Made by a program: the position numbers and the translations under genes. DNA of 5,757 nt from a bacterium UBP2_UBA2255 (lineage in GTDB: Bacteria > Edwardsbacteria > AC1 > EtOH8): positions 43,994 through 49,750 of the forward strand of contig DDXR01000037.1 in assembly GCA_002347565.1 (NCBI GenBank), in the 5' to 3' direction. The notes below the pieces were generated by a model that saw only the letters and a program-made list of their open reading frames with translations, was not told the DNA's origin and did no database searches. Of the stretch, positions 1-5,757 are shown one piece after another. Position 1 is the first letter of the stretch. Each line of letters begins with the position of its first letter.

Positions 1-2
1 AC

Positions 3-320
3 ATGACCGAGCACCGGACGCACCAGCCCAAGGGCGGGCACCACGGCGACAACCGCTACGACTATTACCTGGAAATGGCCAAGATCCTGGAGAAGCTCAA
101 GCGCGAGGACGACCTCAAGATCGCGCCCAAGCTGCTGGACCGGATCCTGGACGGGCAGAAAAACGGACACTTGACGGCCGATCAGGTGTTCGAGCTGTCC
201 GAGCGCATCGACAAATGGACCATGAAGCTGCAGCTGAAGTTCGCCAGCCAGGAGTACCAGATGCACAAGCTGCTGCGGGCGCTGGAGAACGACCAGCGCA
301 AGCGCGAAGGCAAGAAATAG
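3..320 (+). CDS. Small charged, helical hypothetical protein upstream of the cyclase
   Basis: I do not recognise this 105-residue protein and assign no function. It has a His-rich, probably disordered head (residues 1-17, with HRTH and GGHHGD). The rest, from about residue 18 to the end, is rich in Lys, Glu, Asp and Leu, looks almost wholly alpha-helical, and ends in a basic tail (KREGKK). No signal peptide, membrane segment or Cys is seen, so it is probably cytoplasmic. The ATG at base 3 is the first possible start, but only two bases precede it: its ribosome binding site cannot be seen and a more upstream start cannot be excluded. It ends 39 nt before the cyclase gene on the same strand, so co-transcription is likely and a role as accessory or regulatory partner of the cyclase is a possible inference. 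GC-rich codon use matches the 5' part of the cyclase gene, which supports it as a real gene. Confidence 0.75.
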   Translation: MTEHRTHQPKGGHHGDNRYDYYLEMAKILEKLKREDDLKIAPKLLDRILDGQKNGHLTADQVFELSERIDKWTMKLQLKFASQEYQMHKLLRALENDQRKREGKK

Positions 321-326
321 GGGCCG

Positions 327-344
327 CGGTCCGCCCGCGGACCG
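327..344 (+). other. Short GC-rich inverted repeat between the small gene and the cyclase gene
   Basis: CGGTCCGC at 327-334 is the exact reverse complement of GCGGACCG at 337-344, with two bases between them. In RNA this would fold as about a 7-bp stem with a 4-nt loop. It starts 6 nt after the stop codon of the small gene and ends 5 nt before the purine-rich ribosome binding site of the next gene. No T-run follows, so a full terminator is unlikely. It might act as an attenuator, an mRNA-end stabiliser or a translation modulator, or be a chance palindrome in GC-rich DNA. Confidence 0.4.
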
Positions 345-347
345 ACA

Positions 348-354
348 AGGGAGG
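348..354 (+). promoter_or_regulatory. Ribosome binding site of the cyclase gene
   Basis: AGGGAGG contains the GGAGG core at 350-354, five bases before the ATG at 360. This strong Shine-Dalgarno fixes the start of the cyclase gene at 360 rather than at a later Met codon. Confidence 0.8.
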
Positions 355-359
355 GAAGG

Positions 360-3300
360 ATGGACAAGCAGGAGCTGCTGCGCCGGGTGCTGGACCGGCT
401 GAACCAGGTCACCGGGTCGACCGAGCCGGTGGCGGACGCCGAGCTCGAGCCGGCGGTGTTCCGGCGGCTGGACCAGGCAGAGAAGATCATCAGCGCCATC
501 CAGCAGTACCTGCCCAGGCGGGTGACCGACAAGATCCTGCTGAATCCCGACGGCGTCAGGGTCGAGGGCGAGCGCCGGCCGGTGACCGTGCTGTTCGGCG
601 ACCTGTCGGGCTTCACCGCCATGTCCGAGAGCCTGGACCCCGAGCAGGTGGTGGAGGTGGTCAACCAGTACTTCGACACCATGGTGGAGATCGCCGAGCG
701 CTACGGCGGCCACATCGACAAGTTCATGGGCGACGCCCTGATGGTGCTGTTCGGCGCGCCGGTGGCGCACGAGGACGATCCGCTGCGGGCCTGCCTGGCG
801 GCGGTCGAGATGCTGGAGGCCATGGACCGGTTCAGCGCCGAGCGCAAGATGGAGCTGGCGATGAGCATCGGCCTCAACACCGGCGAGGTGGTGGCGCTCA
901 ACGTCGGATCCAAGGGCCGGATGGAGTACACGGTCATCGGCGACGGCGTCAACCTGGCCGCCCGGCTGGAGAAGGTGGCCACCGCCCGGCAGTGCGTGAT
1001 CGGTGAGAACACCTATCGCCAGGTCAAGGGCAAGATCCGGCTCAAAAAGCTCAAGCCGGTGATGGTCAAGGGGAAATCCAAGCCCCAGAACGTCTACCTG
1101 ATCCTGGGCCGGGCGGAGACGGCCGAGACCGCCGCCGGCCTGCGGGCCGGCTCGATCCCGATGATCGGCCGGATGGCAGAGATGGACTCGGTGCGCGCCG
1201 CCGTCGCCAGGGTCAGGGACGGCGCCGGACAGGTGGTGGCCATCACCGGCGGGCCGGGGCTGGGGAAATCGCGGCTGGCCAAGGAGCTGGAGCTGCTGGC
1301 CCGGGATGAGAAATTCGCCTTCGTCAAGGGCAAGTGCTACTCCTATTCGACCGGCGTCGCCTACCTGCCGTTCCTCCGCCAGTTGCAGCTGCTGCTGGGC
1401 GTCCCGGAGAGCGACCCGCCCGCCAGGAAGAGGGAGCGGCTGCTGGAGAAGCTCCAGTCGCTCGACCTGTCCGATTTCGAGCCGTTCCTGGGCTCGCTGC
1501 TGGGGATATCCTATCCCGAGATCGCCGATCTGGACCCGGAAAAGAGGAAGCGCAAGACCTTCGAGGGGTTCGAGGCGCTCTATCACAAGGAGGCGGCCCG
1601 GCAGCCGCTGGCGCTGGCGTTCGAGGACCTGCAGTGGGCCGACTCGCTCTCGCTGGAGTTGCTGGAGCACCTGGCCGGGACGGTCGCCGGCAGGCCGATC
1701 CTGATCTGCTGCGACTACCGGCCGGAGCTGGCCCTGCCGTTCATCGCCCAGCCATGGTGCATCAGCCTGCTGCTGGCGCCGCTGGACCGCCGGGAGGTAT
1801 TCCAGATGGCCACGGCGCTGGCGGGCACCGCTGACGTGGCCGACCAGGTGCTGGACAGGGTGGCCGAGCGCACCGAGGGCAACCCGCTGTTCATCGAGGA
1901 GATCGTCCGGCACCTGCTGTCGCGGCGGCTGGTGCGGCGGGAGGGCGAGAGCCTGGTCCCCGCCAAGCGCTTCGGAACGATGGCCCTGCCGGGCACCGTG
2001 GCCGGCGTGGTGCTGGGTCGGATCGACAGGCTGTCCGAGGACCTGCGCCGCACCCTGCAGTATGCCGCGGTGGTCGGCCGTGAGTTCGACCGCGAAACGC
2101 TGGCGCATATCATCAAGTCCCCGGCCGAGGAGCTGCAGCGGCGGCTGGACAACCTGGAGCACTTCGAGGGTTTGCTGTACTCCAAGGAGCTGGAGGGGAG
2201 GCGGCTCTACCAGTTCCACTCCACCACCACCCAGGAGGCGGCCTACGGCACCCTGCTCAAGGGGCGGCGCCTGGAGTTGCACGGCGCGGTGGCCATGACA
2301 TTCGAGCGCGACTTCCGGGACGACCTGGAGCCGCACCTGGAGGACCTGGCCCATCACTTCTCCCACAGCAAATACGACGACAAGGCGGTCCGCTACCTGC
2401 ACAAGGCAGGCGACAAGGCCCGCGGGCTCTACGCCAACAGCGAGGCGCTGGACTACTATGGCAAGGGCATCGGGGTATTGAAGAAGGCCGGGGAGAACAA
2501 AGCCACTGTTCTGGAAAAGGCGGAGCTGCTCTGGGCCGAGGGCTCCATTCTTAGGCTGGTCGGCAGGATGGAAGAGGCATTGAAGAGGTGCAAGCAGGCG
2601 GCAAGGCTGGCAAAGGACGCTGGAGATCTGCACAAAACACACAAGTACCAGCTTTCGGCAGGAATCATACATCATGTCATGGGAGACATCAGCATCACAG
2701 TTAAACTACTGAATCGGGTTATTGGTGAGGCGGAAAAAGCAAAGGATCAAAGGATACTAATTACGGCTTACACAAATTTAAGCAACCTTGAGATGCGAAG
2801 CGGCAATCCGGTCAAGGCCATTGAAGGTTTCGAGAAGGCTCTGCAATTGTGTCGAGAAACTGGCGAGAAGAAGGAAACCGCCAGGATCAACAGCAGTCTA
2901 GGCCAGGTCTATGAAATGATGGGCGATCCCGCTAAAGCGGTGGAGAAGTATACGGTGGCATTGGATACGTCACGAGAAGTAAATTTCACAGAAGGAGTGG
3001 CTCACTACAACAATATGATTGGTAATCCCCTAATGATGATGGGAGACTTGGACGGGGCTTTCAAGTATTTTCATGAAAGCTTGCGAGTATCTCGAAAAAT
3101 TGGCGACAAGATGGTGGAGAGTCTCTCATCGGGAAGTATGGGAATAATTAATGCAATGATGGGCAACTATGACCAAGCGCTTGATTTCTTCAATAAATCA
3201 TCAGAAGCTGCCATTGAGAGTAAAGACATAAACCAGCAGATTTCCATCAAGAACAACATTGGTTGCATTTACCAGCAACGGGGTGATCTTTTCAAGGCCG

Positions 3301-4133
3301 AAGAAAACCATATTAACGGTCTTTCCATGGCCAGAGAAGCATCTAATAAAGTTGAAGAGATCGAAATAGAACGCACCCTGGCAATTGACTTGGGGCTTCA
3401 AGCCAAATATGGACATTCTCTCGACCATATCGGCCGATGCTTGAATAATGCAACGGAATTAGGCGACCCGAGGATGATCGCATACGTCAAAGCAAATCAG
3501 GGACAGGTGATGGTCATGGCCGGGGACTTCGTGGGGGCTTCCGCCGCACTGATGGATGCGGTGGGGATGGCCAGGCAGGCGGGCGACCCCGAGGTGATCC
3601 TGGCAGCGGTACGGGCGGTGGTCGACCTGAACCTGGAGACTGAGAACTTTCCCGAGGCCGACCAATACATCCAGCGGGCGCTCAGGATCTCGGAGGAGAC
3701 CCGCAATAAGCGCGAGAAGGCTTACGGCCTGCTGGCCCTGGCGTCCCTGATGCTGGCATCCGGGGCATTGGATGAGATGCCTGGCCCCTTGGCCGAGGCC
3801 CTGGAACTTGGACGAGTCGTGAAGGACAGGATTCTGCTCACCCGCATCTTCCTGTTATTCGCCCGGAAATCGTTGGCGCAGCGCGCGACGCTTGAAGCTG
3901 AGAGTTATCTGAAGGACGCCCTGGAAGCGGTCCAAAGCACCGGGGCCAGGGAGCTGGAAGCTCAGGCGCATTACTGGAAGGCCCAATTTTACGGGCAACA
4001 GGAGAGAACGCTCGAACAGCAAGATGAGTTGAGCAAGGCGAAAAAACTGATCGAAGACATCATGGCAGACATCCCGCAGGCGAGCAGGGCGCAGTACCGG
4101 GCCCGCAGGGCGATCGGCGCCATCCTGGAATAG
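360..4133 (+). CDS. Class III nucleotidyl cyclase fused to a STAND/AAA ATPase and a TPR array (soluble adenylyl cyclase-like)
   Basis: This 1257-residue protein is predicted to make a cyclic nucleotide, most likely cAMP from ATP, under control of its own ATPase and TPR sensor parts. Residues 1-70 are a helical lead with the LPRRVTDKIL element common before such cyclase domains. The cyclase domain spans about 72-250: metal-binding Asp81 (FGDLSGFT) and Asp125 (KFMGDALMVLFG), adenine-selecting Lys121, Thr191 in the second specificity position (YTVIGDGVN), and transition-state Asn198 and Arg202. The ATPase module covers about 265-640: Walker A GGPGLGKS (297-304), Walker B-like LALAFEDLQWAD (417-428), CDYRPEL (451-457), GNPLFIEEI (508-516), then a winged-helix-like part from about 543. 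TPR repeats fill about 665-1230. No signal peptide or membrane helix is seen, so it should be cytoplasmic. A strong ribosome binding site precedes the ATG, and the gene runs to TAG with no frameshift. DNA for residues about 760-1050 is much AT-richer than the rest. Guanylyl cyclase activity is less likely given Lys121. The ligand sensed is unknown. Confidence 0.95.
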   Translation: MDKQELLRRVLDRLNQVTGSTEPVADAELEPAVFRRLDQAEKIISAIQQYLPRRVTDKILLNPDGVRVEGERRPVTVLFGDLSGFTAMSESLDPEQVVEVVNQYFDTMVEIAERYGGHIDKFMGDALMVLFGAPVAHEDDPLRACLAAVEMLEAMDRFSAERKMELAMSIGLNTGEVVALNVGSKGRMEYTVIGDGVNLAARLEKVATARQCVIGENTYRQVKGKIRLKKLKPVMVKGKSKPQNVYLILGRAETAETAAGLRAGSIPMIGRMAEMDSVRAAVARVRDGAGQVVAITGGPGLGKSRLAKELELLARDEKFAFVKGKCYSYSTGVAYLPFLRQLQLLLGVPESDPPARKRERLLEKLQSLDLSDFEPFLGSLLGISYPEIADLDPEKRKRKTFEGFEALYHKEAARQPLALAFEDLQWADSLSLELLEHLAGTVAGRPILICCDYRPELALPFIAQPWCISLLLAPLDRREVFQMATALAGTADVADQVLDRVAERTEGNPLFIEEIVRHLLSRRLVRREGESLVPAKRFGTMALPGTVAGVVLGRIDRLSEDLRRTLQYAAVVGREFDRETLAHIIKSPAEELQRRLDNLEHFEGLLYSKELEGRRLYQFHSTTTQEAAYGTLLKGRRLELHGAVAMTFERDFRDDLEPHLEDLAHHFSHSKYDDKAVRYLHKAGDKARGLYANSEALDYYGKGIGVLKKAGENKATVLEKAELLWAEGSILRLVGRMEEALKRCKQAARLAKDAGDLHKTHKYQLSAGIIHHVMGDISITVKLLNRVIGEAEKAKDQRILITAYTNLSNLEMRSGNPVKAIEGFEKALQLCRETGEKKETARINSSLGQVYEMMGDPAKAVEKYTVALDTSREVNFTEGVAHYNNMIGNPLMMMGDLDGAFKYFHESLRVSRKIGDKMVESLSSGSMGIINAMMGNYDQALDFFNKSSEAAIESKDINQQISIKNNIGCIYQQRGDLFKAEENHINGLSMAREASNKVEEIEIERTLAIDLGLQAKYGHSLDHIGRCLNNATELGDPRMIAYVKANQGQVMVMAGDFVGASAALMDAVGMARQAGDPEVILAAVRAVVDLNLETENFPEADQYIQRALRISEETRNKREKAYGLLALASLMLASGALDEMPGPLAEALELGRVVKDRILLTRIFLLFARKSLAQRATLEAESYLKDALEAVQSTGARELEAQAHYWKAQFYGQQERTLEQQDELSKAKKLIEDIMADIPQASRAQYRARRAIGAILE
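2514..3953 (+). repeat. TPR-coding repeat array, 120-nt (40-residue) period
   Basis: Within the cyclase protein, the turn glycine of successive TPR units falls at residues 735, 775, 815, 855, 895, 935, 975, 1055 and 1135. All are exact multiples of 40 apart, with no insertion or deletion over this span. The Ala five residues later recurs at 740, 820, 860, 900, 940, 980, 1060, 1100 and 1180. About twelve units fit this register (roughly 719-1198); less regular TPR-like helices flank it on both sides. The repeats are conserved at protein level but degenerate at DNA level. Such 40-residue units are typical of long TPR superhelices that bind peptides or proteins and act as sensor or oligomerisation platforms. 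Confidence 0.75.
2640..3510 (+). other. AT-rich island inside the cyclase gene (TPR section)
   Basis: Hand counts of 60-base rows show a sharp drop in GC: 77% at 1921-1980 and 63% at 2521-2580, against 38% at 2701-2760, 45% at 3121-3180, 35% at 3181-3240 and 37% at 3301-3360. GC then recovers to 57% at 3481-3540 and 73% at 3541-3600. The reading frame is intact. Codon choice changes as well: Leu is mostly CTG/CTC outside but often TTG, CTT, CTA or TTA inside, and ATA, AAT and AAA become common. The left border is gradual (about 2480-2690), the right one fairly abrupt (about 3480-3540). Boundaries are approximate. Confidence 0.8.
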
Positions 4134-4145
4134 CCCGGGAACATG

Positions 4146-4181
4146 GCAGAAGGGGCCGAGCTGGTGCTCGGCCCCTTCTGC
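4146..4181. terminator. Perfect 16-bp hairpin between convergent genes, probable bidirectional terminator
   Basis: The 16 bases at 4146-4161 (starting GCAGAAGG) are exactly reverse-complementary to those at 4166-4181, with the 4-base loop TGGT. It lies 12 nt after the stop of the cyclase gene and 28 nt before the stop of the - strand gene, where a shared terminator is expected. There is no U-tract on either side, so it is not a textbook intrinsic terminator. It may instead stop transcription with other factors or protect the 3' ends of both mRNAs. The rest of the 76-nt gap (4134-4209) shows nothing else. Confidence 0.75.
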
Positions 4182-4209
4182 GTCGACCCGATAGCCCCAT
4201 GGTTGTCCC

Positions 4210-5757
4210 TCATCTGATCACGGTCAGTTTCCCGGTCAACGCGGCGTTGCCAATCCCGGCAAGGCGGTAGAGATACACGCCGGAAGCCACCCGGCGCCCC
4301 CCGTGGTCGGTGCAGTCCCACCTGACCGCGTATCGTCCCGCCGCCATGTGGCTGCGCCCGAAGGATCGGACCAGCCTTCCAGAAACATCGTAAATGGCCA
4401 GCTCCGCCACGCCGTCATGGGGAAGGGAATACCTCAGCGTCAATCCTTCCCTGGCAGGATTGGGGTGACAATCGATGTACAGCTCCGCGGCTTTGCCATT
4501 GGGGCCGGTCGTCACCGACACCGGGCCGTGCCAGGTGGTATTCTGCCCGAAATCCTGGTCGCCCAGGAGATAGTAATAGGTCAAACCGGGAAGCACGGCG
4601 CCGTCGATGTACGAATAGTCCTGGCCCAGGGGGCTGTTCCCCTGGGCGGGGACGGCAGCGATCCTCTGGTAGCCGAAATCCGGTGCGGTGGAGCGGTCGA
4701 TCAGCCACTGGTAGCTGTCGGTCTCGCTTGCGGTGCGCCAGGCCAGCTCGACGGCGCCGTTCCTGTGAATGGCGGCGAACTGGCTGAGTTCCACGGCCAG
4801 CGGCCTGCTGACCGTGGCCGGCTCGATGCCGCTCCGCAGGCCGCCGTAGACCTCGTAGTAGTATGGGTACGATGCCGGCACCTTGGCGCCTTTGCCGGTG
4901 GCGTTCTGGAGCGGGAAAACGTTCCAGGATGCGTTGCTGTTCTCCTGCTGCGCGACCGCGAGGTAGCGGAAGGCCCGCGTGGTGTCGTAGTTGCCGATCC
5001 GGGCGAACGGTACCTGGATCTCCGCGTACTCGCAGGCGTTGACGCTGTCCAGCGAGTACAGGGCCGGGGAGTACACGGCGAACGAGTCGCGCCACTGGCT
5101 GGTGGCCGGGTTCCAGCTCTTCAGGGCCGCCGTGGCGTCACGGTCGAAGACCAGGCAGAAATCCGGCAGGAAATCCCTCCCGCTGTCGAAGGCGGAACGC
5201 TGGCCGCTGGCGTTCCAGTCCACGGTGGAGTCGGCGCCGCCGTCCCTGGTATCCATGTAGACCAGCAGGTCGCCGGCCGTGCGCCAGTCGCAGCGGCTGT
5301 AGCCGAAGTAGACGTTGGCGGCGTCCCAGGTGCAGAACAGCGTGTCGCCGCCGCGGACGTCGATCCGCTCGGGTGCGATGAAATCGTTGACGCAGCCGTA
5401 GGAGTAGCCCAGCCCGATGGAGTGGGGCGTCACCCGGTCACCGGCGACCACCGCCCGGGGCTGGGCGCCGAGCTCGCTCCAGCGGGCGGGCGTGGACTCG
5501 TCCCCGGCCTTGAGGGCGAAGATCAGGGTGTCGCCTGGCGGCAGGCCGTACAGGGAGACGCTCTGCGACGTGCCGGGAGCGCCCGGGGCGAACCAGGAGC
5601 GGTAGTAGACCATGCCGGAATCGATGTACTTCTGCTCGGAACTGAGCATGCCCAGGTCCGGGGCACTGTTGTTGTACCGGCTGTACCTGAGCTGGTAGGC
5701 GGAGGCCGGCTCGCCGATGGCGTCGTCGCAGACCGCGGTCCATGCCAGGTTCACCCG
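4210..5757 (-). CDS. C-terminal part of a modular exported protein: Fn3, DOMON/CBM9-like, Fn3-like and FlgD-Ig/sorting-like domains (5'-truncated by the window)
   Basis: Stop codon TGA is at 4212-4210; the frame stays open to the window edge. The GTG at 5754 is not a convincing start because it falls inside an Fn3 strand (VNLAWTA), so the N-terminus and any signal peptide lie outside. Counting from that codon, residues 1-105 form an Fn3 domain (DDAIGEPASAYQLRYS, LPPGDTLIFALKAGDE). About 109-300 resemble a DOMON/CBM9-like beta-sandwich (TWDAANVYFGYS, GDLLVYMDTRDGG, EYAEIQVPFARIG). About 325-415 are a second Fn3-like domain (VELAWRTASETDSYQWLIDRS). About 420-514 match the FlgD-Ig/type-A-sorting-like style (HPNPAREGLTLRYSLP, AIYDVSGRLVRSF, VRWDCTDHGGRRVASGVYLYRL). 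Such proteins are usually secreted or cell-surface and may bind glycans or carry an N-terminal enzyme domain; which applies here cannot be seen. Eight Cys residues are present, five of them in the DOMON-like domain, so disulfides are possible. It is convergent with the cyclase gene, with no evident functional link. Confidence 0.88.
   Translation of the reverse strand, partial: RVNLAWTAVCDDAIGEPASAYQLRYSRYNNSAPDLGMLSSEQKYIDSGMVYYRSWFAPGAPGTSQSVSLYGLPPGDTLIFALKAGDESTPARWSELGAQPRAVVAGDRVTPHSIGLGYSYGCVNDFIAPERIDVRGGDTLFCTWDAANVYFGYSRCDWRTAGDLLVYMDTRDGGADSTVDWNASGQRSAFDSGRDFLPDFCLVFDRDATAALKSWNPATSQWRDSFAVYSPALYSLDSVNACEYAEIQVPFARIGNYDTTRAFRYLAVAQQENSNASWNVFPLQNATGKGAKVPASYPYYYEVYGGLRSGIEPATVSRPLAVELSQFAAIHRNGAVELAWRTASETDSYQWLIDRSTAPDFGYQRIAAVPAQGNSPLGQDYSYIDGAVLPGLTYYYLLGDQDFGQNTTWHGPVSVTTGPNGKAAELYIDCHPNPAREGLTLRYSLPHDGVAELAIYDVSGRLVRSFGRSHMAAGRYAVRWDCTDHGGRRVASGVYLYRLAGIGNAALTGKLTVIR

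Noticed and set aside
182..682. A 166-codon open frame on the - strand
   Set aside because: It is Ser- and Arg-rich, antisense to two well-supported genes, and has no domain pattern.
215..1006. A 263-codon open frame on the + strand overlapping the small gene and the cyclase domain
   Set aside because: It is rich in Ala, Gly, Arg and Pro with no recognisable motif, as expected for an out-of-frame reading of GC-rich coding DNA. The true frame carries intact cyclase motifs.
3201..3428. A 75-codon - strand open frame in the AT-rich island, considered as a possible inserted gene
   Set aside because: The + strand frame is uninterrupted here and encodes well-registered TPR units, so an insertion carrying its own gene is not supported.
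4624..4647. A 9-bp inverted repeat (GCCCAGGGG and its complement) with a 6-base loop
   Set aside because: It lies inside the - strand coding region at a Pro/Gly-rich codon stretch. A palindrome this short is unremarkable in GC-rich coding DNA.
4415..5095. A 226-codon - strand open frame inside the Fn3/DOMON-like gene
   Set aside because: It is Arg/Pro-rich shadow coding in another frame; the main frame has clear Fn3 and sorting-domain motifs across the same bases.
5754..5757. GTG at 5754 as the true start of the - strand gene
   Set aside because: The codon sits inside the first Fn3 domain and no upstream sequence is available, so the gene is better treated as truncated by the window edge.

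Overview
The window holds two genes in a row on the + strand, a hairpin-bearing convergent gap, and the 3' part of a large gene on the - strand. High GC in most of the coding sequence, the cyclase-ATPase-TPR architecture of the central protein, and the Fn3-type modules with a FlgD/type-A-sorting-like C-terminal domain in the right-hand protein together suggest a Gram-negative bacterium of the FCB-like or candidate-phylum kind (Eisenbacteria, Latescibacteria, Edwardsbacteria, KSB1 and similar). This placement is an inference from protein style; no rRNA or other marker gene is present.

Left (3-359): a small, charged, probably helical protein of 105 residues that I do not recognise. It is followed after 39 nt (with a short hairpin and a clear Shine-Dalgarno) by the main gene. 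Same strand and close spacing suggest co-transcription.

Centre (360-4133): a 1257-residue signalling protein. An N-terminal class III nucleotidyl cyclase domain has all the catalytic residues I can check. A STAND/AAA-type ATPase module follows, then a long TPR array with a strict 40-residue period. The layout recalls vertebrate soluble adenylyl cyclase (ADCY10) and many bacterial cyclase-ATPase-TPR proteins. The cyclase carries Thr in the second purine-specifying position, as in class IIIb enzymes, several of which respond to bicarbonate. The middle of the TPR array (about 2640-3510) is strikingly AT-richer than the rest of the gene.

Right (4134-5757): a 76-nt convergent gap contains a perfect 16-bp hairpin. 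It is followed on the - strand by the C-terminal 515 or so residues of a modular, presumably exported protein: Fn3, a DOMON/CBM9-like beta-sandwich, a second Fn3-like domain, and a FlgD-Ig/type-A-sorting-like C-terminal domain. Its N-terminus lies beyond the window.

The two + strand genes plausibly form one cyclic-nucleotide signalling unit, with the ATPase-TPR part gating the cyclase. The - strand gene looks functionally separate. No tRNA, rRNA, CRISPR array, insertion sequence or phage gene is visible.
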